Assembly: GCF_023204835.1 (NCBI RefSeq)
Contig: NZ_CP096270.1
Coordinates: forward strand, 434,001 to 498,000
Reading direction: 5' to 3'
DNA: 64,000 nt
DNA from: Salinarchaeum laminariae
Lineage (GTDB): Archaea > Halobacteriota > Halobacteria > Halobacteriales > Salinarchaeaceae
Of the stretch, positions 34,746-44,101 are shown piece after piece (within the stretch, counting starts at the first letter, position 1; every line of letters starts with the position of its first letter). The notes under the pieces are model-generated. The model did not search any database. It had not been told where the DNA came from and worked only from the letters and a program-made list of their open reading frames with translations. Made by a program: the position numbers and the translations under genes.

Positions 34746-35729
34746 CTACTCGACCCGCGTCGCGGCGTCCTTCTCGACGAGCGGCATCGCGTTCTCCTCC
34801 GGCAGCGTCACCACGTCGTCGGCCTCGAGGTCGTAGGCGGTGCCGTCGACGCCGACGATCTCGCCCACGTCGGCGGTGATCCGGACCGTGATCCGGTCCG
34901 GGGAACCCATCGCCGTCGCTGCGTCGGTGCCGATGCCGTCGTCGGGCGTGCTGCCGTCGGTAGTAGCGCTCTCAGCGTTGGGAGCGCTACCGTCGTCGCC
35001 GTTCGCGGCGTCGTCCGGCGCCGCAGCAGCGACCGCCTCAGCGGCGGGGCGATCGGCGTCTTCGGCGTCGTCAGCCCCGTCATCGATGGCAGACCCGTCG
35101 TCCGTGGCGGTGGCGCCAGCGGCGCCGTCTGCGTCAGCCGCGGAGCCGTCGGACGCACTGGCGGCCCCGGAATCGGTGGAGGAGGCCTCGTCGGTGCCGC
35201 TTGCGTCCGCAGCGGGCGGGCTGGGCGGTGCCGGCGGAGCGTCGGAGTCGTTCGGAAGGGCACCGCCGGGTGGACCCTCATCGGCCCGTGGCTCCATCGG
35301 CGAGTCGACGTCGCCGGGCGGTCCTGCGCCGTCCTCGCCGGAGAGGACGTCGAGAACCGTCTCCTGGTTCTCCTCGATCCGATCGACGAGGTCGTCGAAG
35401 AGGGCGTCCTCCTCGGCGGTCAGCCCCTCCGTCTCGGCGCGGTAGCCAGCGGCGGCGAGGCTCGCGGTCTTGACGACCTTGCCCATCCGGCGCTCGTAGA
35501 TGGATTCGGCGACCTCCTCGGCAGTCTCGATCTCGTCGGTGAGCCGGCGGACCTCCGCGTCGGCGAAGGGGTCCTCCGCGCGCTCGGCCTGTCGCTCGCG
35601 CTCGGCGCGGAGATCGCCGATGTACTGGCCGACCTCGCTGTAGAACGAGTCCCGCAGGTGCTGGAGGCTGTCTTTCTCGCGCTCGCGATCCTGCACTGCG
35701 CGCAGCTCGTCGAGGTTCACGGCGGGCAC
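34746..35729 (-). CDS. GINS complex subunit (Gins51-type) with long disordered linker
   Basis: A 327-residue protein. The helical A domain is at about residues 1-130 (DELRAVQDREREKDSLQHL, then YERRMGKVVKTASL) and the small B domain is the last about 50 residues (VGEIVGVDGTAYDLEADDV). In between is a roughly 140-residue linker of Ala, Asp, Ser and Gly, far longer than in most archaea. GINS joins MCM and the primase/polymerase in the replicative helicase. It lies 46 bases after priS on the same strand, the usual archaeal arrangement. Confidence 0.82.
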   Translation of the reverse strand: MPAVNLDELRAVQDREREKDSLQHLRDSFYSEVGQYIGDLRAERERQAERAEDPFADAEVRRLTDEIETAEEVAESIYERRMGKVVKTASLAAAGYRAETEGLTAEEDALFDDLVDRIEENQETVLDVLSGEDGAGPPGDVDSPMEPRADEGPPGGALPNDSDAPPAPPSPPAADASGTDEASSTDSGAASASDGSAADADGAAGATATDDGSAIDDGADDAEDADRPAAEAVAAAAPDDAANGDDGSAPNAESATTDGSTPDDGIGTDAATAMGSPDRITVRITADVGEIVGVDGTAYDLEADDVVTLPEENAMPLVEKDAATRVE

Positions 35730-35775
35730 CTCCAGAGCGGCCCAGCGAGCGCCGCTCGATCGTCGATAGCTCCGT

Positions 35776-36984
35776 TCATTCCTTCTCCTTCTCCGCGCGA
35801 TCCCTGGTCATCAGGAAGATCGCGACGGGCTCTGGAAGCAGTTGTGTGCCGGGCCCCACCCTAAAGCTGTCGCCGCCGATCTCGACGATCCCCTGCTGAT
35901 CGTCGTCGAAGGGGATCATGCCCGTCAGGTCGGTCACCTCGACGGTGATCTCGTTGTCGGCGAACGTCTCCGGGACGGCGTCGACGAGCGGGTCGAACGC
36001 GTCGAGATCCTCGCGGTCGATCCGCGTGACGGCGAGGCCGCTGCCGCCGTGAAGGCTGCCGGGCAGTCGGATCAATCTGTGCGTGTCAGTCGTCACCGGC
36101 TCGTCGATCGGTGCGCTGTCGGCTGTGACGGTCTCCTCGATGAGCGCCTCGACGAGCCCCTTGAACGATCCGTGGACGTCGACGTTGCCCGCGCGGATCG
36201 CGTCGGCGTTCTCGTCGATGGCGTTGGCGATCGCTTCGGATCGCCCCTCGCCGATGCCTTCGAAGGACTGGAGGCGCTCCTTCGCGTCCGCATCGTCCGC
36301 GGCTTCCAGCTCCTCGACGAGTGCCACCACGCGACGGTGGACGCGGGCGCTCCAGCCGCCGCTCGTATCGAGCGTTCGCTTGTCAGCCGGCGAGGTGCGG
36401 CCGGCCTCGCCGACGACGGCCTCCGTGTCGACGACGCTGTCGGCGTCGACGTTGACGCCACGGACGTAGTCGACGATCTCGCGGCGCGCCTCCCGGTCCA
36501 GCGACCGCACGCCATCGTCGCGCACGTGAACGTGGTACCCGCGACCGCCAGAGAATGCGATCGTCAGGTCCTCGAAGCCGAAGTCCTCCTCGAGGAAGGA
36601 GAGGAGCTTCAACAGCGCGCCCTTGCACTCCGCGAGCATGTCGGCGTAGCTCGTCGTCTCGGGATCGACGCCCGGCAGGTGGTCGGCGTCGAGGTCGAAG
36701 ACGAGGTCCGAGCCTCGCCAGCCCTTCGCCTCCATCGCATCCGCGCCGGGGTCGTGGTAGACGCCCGCCGAGAAGTAGACGTGTCGCGGGCGCTCGCGCT
36801 CGAGGAAGCTCTCGACGGCGCCCATCTCGAGGAGCGACTGGTGGCGCACCATCGTCGTGCCGCCCCGGGACCACGGGATGTAGCCCCACTCCCGGCGCTC
36901 TGCAAGGGGCGGCATCGAAAGCTCCACCCGCCGGTAGTGGTCGCGAAAGCGGCCGCGAAGGTATGCGCGGGTGCGCTCCTCCAT
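35776..36984 (-). CDS. priS: DNA primase small (catalytic) subunit PriS
   Basis: A 402-residue archaeo-eukaryotic primase. The catalytic acidic triad motif DLDADH is at residues 97-102 and the nucleotide-binding SGGRGYHVHV at about 148-157. The early segment REWGYIPW and the block SGGWSARVHRRV are also family features. It makes RNA/DNA primers with PriL, which is not in this window. The GINS gene follows on the same strand. Confidence 0.95.
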   Translation of the reverse strand: MEERTRAYLRGRFRDHYRRVELSMPPLAERREWGYIPWSRGGTTMVRHQSLLEMGAVESFLERERPRHVYFSAGVYHDPGADAMEAKGWRGSDLVFDLDADHLPGVDPETTSYADMLAECKGALLKLLSFLEEDFGFEDLTIAFSGGRGYHVHVRDDGVRSLDREARREIVDYVRGVNVDADSVVDTEAVVGEAGRTSPADKRTLDTSGGWSARVHRRVVALVEELEAADDADAKERLQSFEGIGEGRSEAIANAIDENADAIRAGNVDVHGSFKGLVEALIEETVTADSAPIDEPVTTDTHRLIRLPGSLHGGSGLAVTRIDREDLDAFDPLVDAVPETFADNEITVEVTDLTGMIPFDDDQQGIVEIGGDSFRVGPGTQLLPEPVAIFLMTRDRAEKEKE

Positions 36985-37257
36985 CTCGCTTGCGTCGTTG
37001 GCGTGACGCGCCTAAAACGCTGCCGAAGGTTCCAGACGGTAGGCGTGGGATGAATCGACGGGCGTGTGGTGGAATGGCTCCGCGACCACCGACGGAAGGG
37101 AACGCTAGCCCTGTCCGCCCTCACCCACACACTGCCCGGGTTCTGGATCGCACGTAGCGCGATGGATCGTCCACCGGCCGTCCTGCGGTCGTCGATCCGG
37201 TCTGCAGCACCGCCAGAACCCCCCACAGAGCGACACTCGATCGAACATTCTTCGGGA

Positions 37258-37371
37258 GGGACTGGAAGGGGCCGAGTGCTCGATCCGTCCCCGACGATGG
37301 AAGGACCGCAGGGAGCGCCAGCGACCGAGGACCGCACCGAGCCGCGGACGGTCGAGCGCGAGGGGGCTTCC
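37258..37371 (+). repeat. Structured interspersed repeat, copy 4
   Basis: Starts GGGACTGGAAGGGGCCGA, ends GAGGGGGCTTCC. Arms GTGCTCGATCCGTCC and GGACGGTCGAGCGC pair with one bulge and one G-T. The outer pairs differ from the CCG/CGG of other copies but still match each other. A flank at 37161-37186 resembles the spacers of both paired loci. The tail reads AAGTGGTCTGCTGTC and AGCAATTCC follows near 37418. It occupies the 460-base gap between priS and the acetyltransferase. Confidence 0.86.
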
Positions 37372-37445
37372 AAGTGGTCTGCTGTCGGGCGGGCTGCACC
37401 AGGTGCTCGAAAAAAGCAATTCCACCAGACCCACCGCGCAACCGA

Positions 37446-37919
37446 TTACCTGAGCGCGTCCGTAATCTTGCTCGTCAATCCGGTGTCCTCGCCGAGTTTG
37501 AGATAGTAGGCGTCGCCACCGTCTTCGTAGTAGTTGTCGATCCGGCGCTGGATCTGGAAGCCGAGACTCTCGTAGAAACCGAGCGCATCCTCGTTCGAAG
37601 CGCGGGCGTGGCAGGTGATCGAGTCGTTCGCCTCGGCGACGCGAGCGATGAGACGCTCGCCGAAGCCCTGCCCGCGATACTCGGTCGCGATGGCGAGGAA
37701 GAGAACGTAGCCGTCGCGACGTACGGCGGCGAAGCCGACCAGCTCCTCGTCGGCGAGGAGGACGTGGACCCGAGATCGACGGAACGCGTCCGCGAAGAAG
37801 CCACGGCGCTGCTTCAGCACGCCTTCCGAGCGCCGGATGCGCTCTTTGAGCTCCCAGGCGGCCTCGAGATACTCGTCGCTCCCCGGAGCGACGGACCTGG
37901 TCTCGACGGTGACACTCAC
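37446..37919 (-). CDS. GNAT-family N-acetyltransferase
   Basis: A 157-residue protein with the GNAT fold. The acetyl-CoA pyrophosphate loop is ATEYRGQGFGERLI (residues about 78-91), preceded by the strand GYVLFLAIA and followed by HARASNEDALGFYESLGF, the usual C-terminal half. Substrate is unknown; ribosomal protein or small-molecule acetylation are options. Confidence 0.88.
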   Translation of the reverse strand: MSVTVETRSVAPGSDEYLEAAWELKERIRRSEGVLKQRRGFFADAFRRSRVHVLLADEELVGFAAVRRDGYVLFLAIATEYRGQGFGERLIARVAEANDSITCHARASNEDALGFYESLGFQIQRRIDNYYEDGGDAYYLKLGEDTGLTSKITDALR

Positions 37920-38162
37920 TGCCAGCGTCTAGCGGAGAGGTAATAATAACTCCACCGGCAGTTCGGCAGTTGCCGAAGTGGACGTGCCCACGGCCGAACC
38001 GACGGCATCGTAGCAGCAGTTCGACGACGCTATCGGCGAAACGGCGGCGTCCTACCGGCGAATGTCCCGCTCCCCCGCCGGGGAAACGGCGTCTCCTACT
38101 GACGAATCGGCGGCGCCCTGCCGACGTATCGGGGGCGAACGGGCCGAATGCCCCGATCGGGA

Positions 38163-38170
38163 CAGTTTTC
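38163..38170 (+). promoter_or_regulatory. TATA-like box of the RimK gene
   Basis: CAGTTTTC, 25 bases before ATG 38195. It decides against the longer frame open from 37970. Confidence 0.45.
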
Positions 38171-38194
38171 CCGGGGCCAGCCGACCGTCAGTGT

Positions 38195-39637
38195 ATGAGC
38201 GGCGACGCAGCAGACGGCAGTGGGACGGCGGCGGGAGAACGCAGCGATTCGGGGCAGGAGGGGGCCGACCTGATGGCGGACGGCGGTGCTACCGCGAGCG
38301 ATCCGGTCCGCGTGGGCGTCCTCAGTCTCCACACGAGCAAGGAGACGAAGGCGATCTGTAACGCGATCGAGGCGCTGGGCCACGAGCCGGTCTGGCTGCG
38401 CGCGGAGAACCTCGCGGTCTCGATCGAGGCGGGCGAGGTGAGCCTCGAGCCCGAGGTCGACGCGATCTGTAACCGGATGCTCCTCTCGAACACCGAGGAG
38501 CCCGCGGAGGGGCTCGGGCTGGCGATGACGCTCAACCGCATCCGCCCGATGTGTAACGAGCCCGGTCCGGTGCTGGCGGCGCTCCACAAGTTCGCGACCG
38601 CCACTACGCTCGCGGACTGGAAGGTCAACGTCCCCGACGCGTTGCTGGCGCTATCCAACGATCGGCTCAACAGCGAGCGCGACCGCTTCGGCGACGTCGG
38701 CGTCTACAAGACCGCGATCGGCACCCACGGTGGGGGCACCTGGAAGGTCGATCTCGACGAGCCGGTCAATCCGCGAGTCGGCAACCGGATGGCGTTCCTC
38801 CAGGATCTCATCGAGCGCGACGAAGAGGCCCACCGCGACGCCCGCGTCTACGTCGTCGACGACGAGATCGTCGGTGCGATGTACCGGTACGCACCGGAGG
38901 GCGACTGGCGAACCAACGTCGCGCTGGGCGGTGACGTCAAGGACGCGACCGACGACCTCCCGGAGGAGGCCCGAGACACCGCGCTCTACGCCGCGGAGGT
39001 CATGGAGCTGGACTACGCTGGCGTCGACCTCATCGAGGGCGAGGACGGCTGGTTCGTGCTCGAGGTCAACCCCACGGCAGGCTTCAAGGGCCTGTTCAAG
39101 GCGACCGGCACCAGCCCCGCACCGTACATCGCCAAGCTCGGCGTCGAGACCGCGGGCGGCACCGTCGACGAGGACCGCGTCGAGGAGCTCTCGGGGACGC
39201 TCGACGACTCCCGGCCCAGCTCCGCGCCGCGGCCCGACCCACGCGACACCGGGGCCCCGTCACCGACGATCGGCTACACCGAGGAGGTCGTCGTCTCCGG
39301 CACCAGCGGCTCGACGACCACCCTCGCGAAGTCCGACACTGGCGCGACCCGCTCGAGCATCGACACCGCGCTCGCCGCCGAGATCGGCGCCGGTCCGATC
39401 AAGAGCATGACCCGTGTGCGCTCGGGCAGCGTCAAACAGGGTAAGGCCCGTCCCGTCGTCGACCTCGTCGTCGGCATCGGCGGCACGCAGCACACGGTGA
39501 CGGCGAGCGTCGAGGACCGCAGCCACATGAACTACCCACTCCTGCTGGGTCGTGACATCCTCGAACATTACCAGGTCGACGTCCGCAAGCGCGTGGACGG
39601 CGACGAGCCCGAAGATCCCGAACTCGAAGAAGAGTAG
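38195..39637 (+). CDS. RimK-type ATP-grasp ligase fused to a RimB-like retropepsin domain
   Basis: A 480-residue protein. Residues about 35-320 are an ATP-grasp ligase of the RimK family: VGVLSLHTSKETKAIC, KTAIGTHGGGTWKVDL, and the metal-binding end LEVNPTAGFKGLFKATG. Residues about 350-465 form a domain like the ATP-dependent zinc protease RimB: SDTGATRSSIDTALA with the aspartic-protease-like DTGA motif, and NYPLLLGRDIL. RimK-type enzymes add Glu or similar groups to the end of a protein or small molecule; RimB processes such a tail. The fusion joins both activities. Substrate unknown. Confidence 0.85.
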   Translation: MSGDAADGSGTAAGERSDSGQEGADLMADGGATASDPVRVGVLSLHTSKETKAICNAIEALGHEPVWLRAENLAVSIEAGEVSLEPEVDAICNRMLLSNTEEPAEGLGLAMTLNRIRPMCNEPGPVLAALHKFATATTLADWKVNVPDALLALSNDRLNSERDRFGDVGVYKTAIGTHGGGTWKVDLDEPVNPRVGNRMAFLQDLIERDEEAHRDARVYVVDDEIVGAMYRYAPEGDWRTNVALGGDVKDATDDLPEEARDTALYAAEVMELDYAGVDLIEGEDGWFVLEVNPTAGFKGLFKATGTSPAPYIAKLGVETAGGTVDEDRVEELSGTLDDSRPSSAPRPDPRDTGAPSPTIGYTEEVVVSGTSGSTTTLAKSDTGATRSSIDTALAAEIGAGPIKSMTRVRSGSVKQGKARPVVDLVVGIGGTQHTVTASVEDRSHMNYPLLLGRDILEHYQVDVRKRVDGDEPEDPELEEE

Positions 39638-39693
39638 TCCGCCCGCTCGCCCGTCTCGAGAATCGGTCGGCGCCACACGGTTTCTCCGGCGGA

Positions 39694-40266
39694 TCAGTCC
39701 ACGGTGTTCCAGAGCAGCAGGCTCGCGTAGGAGCGGTGGGGCGCCCAGGTCTCGGCGTGCTCGACCATCTCGGCGCGCGTCAGATCCGGATCGACGACGT
39801 CGTGCATCCCCTGGCGAATCCCGAGGTCGCCGACCGGGAACACGTCCTCGCGGCCGAGACCGAACATGAGCACCATGTCGGCAGACCACGGCCCGATACC
39901 GGCGATCTCGGTGAGTTCGTCGGCGACCGTCTCGTCGCTCATCCCCTCGAAGTAGGCGTGATCGTACCCGTTGTCGTCGAACGCCTCGGCGACGTTCTGG
40001 ACGTACTCGGCTTTGCTTCCCGACAGTCCGGTCTCCCGGAGCGTGGCGGTGTCGGCGGCGAGGACGCCAGCAGGCGTGATCTCGACGGCCTCGAACAGCC
40101 GCTCGCGGATCGCCGCCGCCGAGTCAATCGACAGTTGCTGGTTGACGATCGCGACGACCGTTCGCTCGAAGAGATCCTCGGCGGGCTCGATCGTCACCGG
40201 GCCGTGGGAGTCATAGAGCGGCCCGAGGTGCGGATCGGCTCCGAGAGTGTCGCTCGGCGTTGGCAC
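39694..40266 (-). CDS. DNA-3-methyladenine glycosylase, HhH-GPD superfamily (AlkA-like)
   Basis: A 190-residue protein from GTG 40266, which gives the family-like start MPTPSDTLGADPHLGPL. Motifs are VVAIVNQQLSIDSAAAIRER, LTEIAGIGPWSADMVLMF (the helix-hairpin-helix) and the catalytic Asp in FPVGDLGIRQG. It removes alkylated bases in base excision repair. A longer frame starting at ATG 40416 (MGVSTVATGRL) exists; its extra 50 residues are not family-like and would reach into the control region of the + strand gene at 40444. Confidence 0.85.
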   Translation of the reverse strand: MPTPSDTLGADPHLGPLYDSHGPVTIEPAEDLFERTVVAIVNQQLSIDSAAAIRERLFEAVEITPAGVLAADTATLRETGLSGSKAEYVQNVAEAFDDNGYDHAYFEGMSDETVADELTEIAGIGPWSADMVLMFGLGREDVFPVGDLGIRQGMHDVVDPDLTRAEMVEHAETWAPHRSYASLLLWNTVD

Positions 40267-40443
40267 GCCCGGTCGTCGGGCGGCGACGTACCTGTGTGTA
40301 TCGGTCCCGGTGATCTGCCGGACCGGATGCGCCTCGGTCCTACAATCAGGGACCGCAGCCAGGAACCGTTCCAGGCCGGAATTCAGACGCCCCGTTGCCA
40401 CCGTCGAAACGCCCATCCCGGACAGGCTCCGAACCAGCCAGTA

Positions 40444-41466
40444 ATGGCGACGGTTAGCGCCGGCGCGCGGCTTCACGTCGGCTTCTGCAATCTCTCGCTG
40501 GCTCACGAGCGCCTCTACGGTGGCATCGGCGTGGCGCTCGCGGAGCCGCGGGTGACCGTGACCGCCGAGCCCGCCGACGACGTCCGAGCGAAATCGGCCG
40601 CAGGCGGTGATCCCGACCCGCTCGCCGCGGAGTACGCATCGCTCGCTGTCGATCTGCTCGACGTCCCCGGTGCTGGAGTGACGGTCGACGAGCGGCTCCC
40701 CCGTCACGTCGGGCTCGGCAGCGGTACCCAGCTCGCCCTGGCGGTCTACGCGGCGATCGCACGGGCCCACGATCTGGACGTTGACGTGCGGGCCGCGGCG
40801 CCCGATCTCGGACGGGGCGGGCGGAGCGGGATCGGGGTCGCGAGCTTCCAGCGCGGCGGGTTCGTCGTCGACGGCGGCCATCCGACCGCTCGCTTCACCA
40901 CCGAGCGACCGGCCCGCGGCGAGTGGACGGTGCCGCCGATCGTCGCACGACACGAGCTACCGGAGGACTGGCGATTCGTGCTTGCGATCCCCGACGTCAC
41001 CGCGAGCGGGGATCAATCCGCGGACGGCGACCGAAACGTGAACCGCGGCCGGCACGGCGACGACGAGGACGCCGCGATGCGAACCGTCGTCGAGAGCGCG
41101 ACGCCGGCGGTCGCGGATCAGGTGTCGGCGGTCCTCACGCGGAGGCTCCTGCCGGCAGCGGCCCAGGGCGATCGCGCGGCGTTTGGCTCCGCAATCGCGG
41201 AGATCGAACGGCTCAACGGAAGCTGGTACGCGGACGCACAGGGCGGCGTCTTTCGGCCGCCGGCGGGCGCGATCGTCGAGTCGCTGCAGACCGCGGACGC
41301 AATCGACGCCGTCGGCCAGTCCTCCTGGGGACCGACGGTCTACGGCCTCACCACCGACCAGCAGGCCAACGCCGCTCGCGACGCGGCTGCCACGGCCCTC
41401 GAAGCAGCGGGCTGTGCGGGGACCGTTCGGGTGGTTCGGCCCGCGAACGAGGGCGCACAGCTGTAA
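40444..41466 (+). CDS. Beta-ribofuranosylaminobenzene 5'-phosphate synthase-like GHMP protein
   Basis: A 340-residue protein of the GHMP/beta-RFAP synthase family. It opens SAGARLHVGFCNLS and has the glycine-rich LPRHVGLGSGTQLALAVY loop near residue 85 and GRSGIGVASFQRGGFVVDG near 125, both characteristic of RFAP synthase. In methanogens this enzyme couples PRPP with p-aminobenzoate-type substrate for tetrahydromethanopterin. The haloarchaeal role is not settled. A low-complexity Asp/Gly/Arg insert lies near residues 190-215. The mptD gene at 10504 is another pterin enzyme in this window. Confidence 0.82.
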   Translation: MATVSAGARLHVGFCNLSLAHERLYGGIGVALAEPRVTVTAEPADDVRAKSAAGGDPDPLAAEYASLAVDLLDVPGAGVTVDERLPRHVGLGSGTQLALAVYAAIARAHDLDVDVRAAAPDLGRGGRSGIGVASFQRGGFVVDGGHPTARFTTERPARGEWTVPPIVARHELPEDWRFVLAIPDVTASGDQSADGDRNVNRGRHGDDEDAAMRTVVESATPAVADQVSAVLTRRLLPAAAQGDRAAFGSAIAEIERLNGSWYADAQGGVFRPPAGAIVESLQTADAIDAVGQSSWGPTVYGLTTDQQANAARDAAATALEAAGCAGTVRVVRPANEGAQL

Positions 41467-41526
41467 TCCTCGCTGGGACCCATTCCGACGCGAAGGATTT
41501 TCCTGTGGCGCTTCGAGGTGTGACCC

Positions 41527-41898
41527 ATGCAACGCATCGCGTTCATCGCTCACGACGAGGAGAAGCCGGCACTCATCGGATTCGTCCAGCGCCACAGCGA
41601 CGCGCTCGAGGACTGCTCGCTCGTCTGCACCGGTACGACCGGCAAACGGATTCAGGAGGCGACCGAGCTCGACGTCGAGCGCAAACAGTCGGGGCCACTC
41701 GGCGGCGATCTCCAGATAGGCGCGGAGGTCGCCGACGACGCTCTCGATGCCATCTGCTTCTTCCGGGATCCGCTGACCGCCCAGCCCCACGAGCCGGACA
41801 TCTCTGCCCTCCTGCGCATCTGTGACGTTCACGACGTCCCGCTCGCGACGAACGAAGCGTCGGCGGAGCATCTTCTGGCGGGACTGTTGGACCTCTAA
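41527..41898 (+). CDS. mgsA: Methylglyoxal synthase
   Basis: A 123-residue protein that turns dihydroxyacetone phosphate to methylglyoxal and phosphate. All family motifs are visible: FIAHDEEK with the substrate-contacting residues at 7-14, CTGTTGKRI near 38, [11 protein letters not shown] (catalytic Asp) near 58, and [15 protein letters not shown] near 80. It is the usual length. It follows the RFAP synthase-like gene by 60 bases on the same strand. Confidence 0.93.
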   Translation: MQRIAFIAHDEEKPALIGFVQRHSDALEDCSLVCTGTTGKRIQEATELDVERKQSGPLGGDLQIGAEVADDALDAICFFRDPLTAQPHEPDISALLRICDVHDVPLATNEASAEHLLAGLLDL

Positions 41899-41970
41899 AG
41901 CGCCGAGTGAATCACGACGCCGAAACGCCGGATCGTCGCAGCAACTGGAGGCGCGCGCCGACCGCCGAGC

Positions 41971-43899
41971 TCAGTCGTGGGGATGGAGCATCTTCAGCGC
42001 GGTCCGAACGTCCTCGGTACGGCCCAGGACGGTAAGGTGATCTCCGCACCTGATCTCGTCGTCGGGGTCGGGAATTTCGTTCACGTCGCCGCGTGAGACG
42101 AGCGCGAGGATGCAGCCGTTTGGAAGCTCCTCGTCGAGTTCGCTGATCGTCCGGCCCTCGAGAGACTCGTCGGTCACCTCGATTTCTTGCACGTCGCCGC
42201 TCCGGCCCAGCTCGTTCATCCAGTTCGAGAGCGCGGGCCGCTCGATGGTGTTGTCGATCGCCCACGCGGTCGCCATCGACGCCGAGACCGTCTTGACGTC
42301 GAGTTCGCGGAACGCGTCGACGTTCTCGGGCTGGTTCACCCGCGAGATGACCGTCTCGGCGTCGAACTTCGATCTGGCGAGCTGGGCGACGAGCAGGTTC
42401 GTGTCGTCGTCGCCGGTCGCCGCCACCACGATCTTCGCGTTGGCGGCCCCGGAGCTCTCAAGGAACTCGAGATCGGTGCCGTCACCTTCCCGTACGGTGT
42501 AGCCCTCCGCCCGGAGTTCGTCGATTTTCTCTTCGTCCTCTTCGAGGAGGACGACGTTCTCTCCACGCTCGTCGAGTCGTTCGGCGAGCGCGAGGCCGAC
42601 GCGACCGCCGCCGATGATGAGTACGCGCATTGGAATGACGTTGAGTTTCTTCGCGATCTGTCTGGCGAGCCCTGCCTGAAAGATGACCGTGAGCATGATC
42701 GCCAGGAACACTGTCCCCGCGAGGACGTCCGCGCCGTAGCTTCCAGTCGCCGCGAGTTCGGGATTGTTCCGGAGCCGGATTGCAAACAGCGTCGCAACGC
42801 TCGCAGGAATGATCCCCCGCGGACCGACGAGGCTGATGAACGCCCGCTCCTGGATCGTGAACCGGCCCCCGACCGTCGAGAGCATCACGAGCAGCGGGCG
42901 GAGCACCAGCGCGACGATCAGCACGACCAGAAGACCGGCCAATCCGATCTCGACGAGGACGCTGAACTCGATCAGTGCAGCCAGGGATATGAAGACGAAG
43001 GAAAGCACGATGAGCGTGACGTCGCCCTTGAACTCCTCTATCTCCTGCTCGAATGGCAGATCGAGATTACCGAGCAGAATGCCCGCCATCGCGACCGCCG
43101 CGACGCCGGCCTCCGTCGAGATGAAGTCGGCGCTGGCGAATGCCAGCACCGCTCCAGCGAGCGTCATCAGGCGAGCGTTCCGGGGCGTCCAGCCGGAGCC
43201 GAGATCGATCTGGGTGAAGAGTGCCCAGAGCACGCCAGCGGTGATGAGTCCAACGACGATTCCGACGCTGAGCCGCTCGACGAAGGCGATGAAGAAGTCC
43301 CCGGCGTGACTCTCCTGTCCGACGAACACCTCGAAGATCACGACCGCCAGTATCGCCGCAGTTACGTCGTTGACGATCCCCTCGGTCTCGAGCAGGGCAC
43401 CGACCCGGTCACGCACCGGGACGACGGAGAGAACCGGCGTGATGACCGTCGGCCCGGTCGCGACCAGCAGGGCGCCCGTCGTCGCGGAGATACCCCAGCC
43501 AGGATGCAACAGGAGCTCGACGGCGACGGTCGTCCCGACGAAGGAGATCGCTGCACCCAGCGTCACCATCAACAGCGTCGCCGAGGGCGCCTCCCGGAGT
43601 TTCTCGACCTTCAGGTGAAACGCGCCCTCGAACACGATGATCGCGACGCTGATCCCTACGATCGTCCGCAGGGCAGGTTCGAGCTTCGCGTACGTCACGA
43701 TTCCGAGACCCTCCGGGCCGACGAGAATGCCGGCGATAATCAGGAACAGGACGCTCGGCATCCGGAACGCGTCGCCCAGTACCTGTGCAGCGACGCCCAG
43801 TGCGAGGATGATCGCGACGAGGATCAGAATGTTCGATCCCCCACCTGATCCTGCGAGGGGAACGGCGAGCCACTGGAGCGCAGGGAGTGAATGAATCAC
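41971..43899 (-). CDS. Cation:proton antiporter with C-terminal TrkA-N/TrkA-C domains
   Basis: A 642-residue protein. Residues about 20-415 form a CPA1/NhaP-type antiporter with about 12 segments (LGDAFRMPSVLFLIIAGIL near residue 45, and STEAGVAAVAMAGILLGN). Residues about 425-545 are an RCK/TrkA-N Rossmann domain (VLIIGGGRVGLALAERL), and about 555-640 a TrkA-C domain. The RCK part senses a nucleotide or cation and gates exchange of Na+ or K+ for H+. ATG 43899 gives a hydrophobic start MIHSLPALQW. Confidence 0.9.
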   Translation of the reverse strand: MIHSLPALQWLAVPLAGSGGGSNILILVAIILALGVAAQVLGDAFRMPSVLFLIIAGILVGPEGLGIVTYAKLEPALRTIVGISVAIIVFEGAFHLKVEKLREAPSATLLMVTLGAAISFVGTTVAVELLLHPGWGISATTGALLVATGPTVITPVLSVVPVRDRVGALLETEGIVNDVTAAILAVVIFEVFVGQESHAGDFFIAFVERLSVGIVVGLITAGVLWALFTQIDLGSGWTPRNARLMTLAGAVLAFASADFISTEAGVAAVAMAGILLGNLDLPFEQEIEEFKGDVTLIVLSFVFISLAALIEFSVLVEIGLAGLLVVLIVALVLRPLLVMLSTVGGRFTIQERAFISLVGPRGIIPASVATLFAIRLRNNPELAATGSYGADVLAGTVFLAIMLTVIFQAGLARQIAKKLNVIPMRVLIIGGGRVGLALAERLDERGENVVLLEEDEEKIDELRAEGYTVREGDGTDLEFLESSGAANAKIVVAATGDDDTNLLVAQLARSKFDAETVISRVNQPENVDAFRELDVKTVSASMATAWAIDNTIERPALSNWMNELGRSGDVQEIEVTDESLEGRTISELDEELPNGCILALVSRGDVNEIPDPDDEIRCGDHLTVLGRTEDVRTALKMLHPHD

Positions 43900-44101
43900 G
43901 TGTTCGGGAATCGTAGTGTGTCCCGAGCGTATCCCGGGACGGTGAATATGGGGGTGACCGGCTGCAGTTTCGCGAGCTGCGCTTCCGTCGACGGACGGGA
44001 CGTGAGCACGCGGTCACTTAAACCCAGAACGTCGCGGCAGTCGAGTCGAGTCGGGTCGCGGTCGGCGTCGCAGTCGGGACGCGGGAGCGTACCAGCGCAG
44101 T

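Noticed and set aside
40267..40416. Longer start for the AlkA-like glycosylase
   Set aside because: The extra 50 residues from ATG 40416 lack family similarity and would lie over the control region of the divergent gene at 40444. GTG 40266 gives the typical N terminus, though this is not proven.
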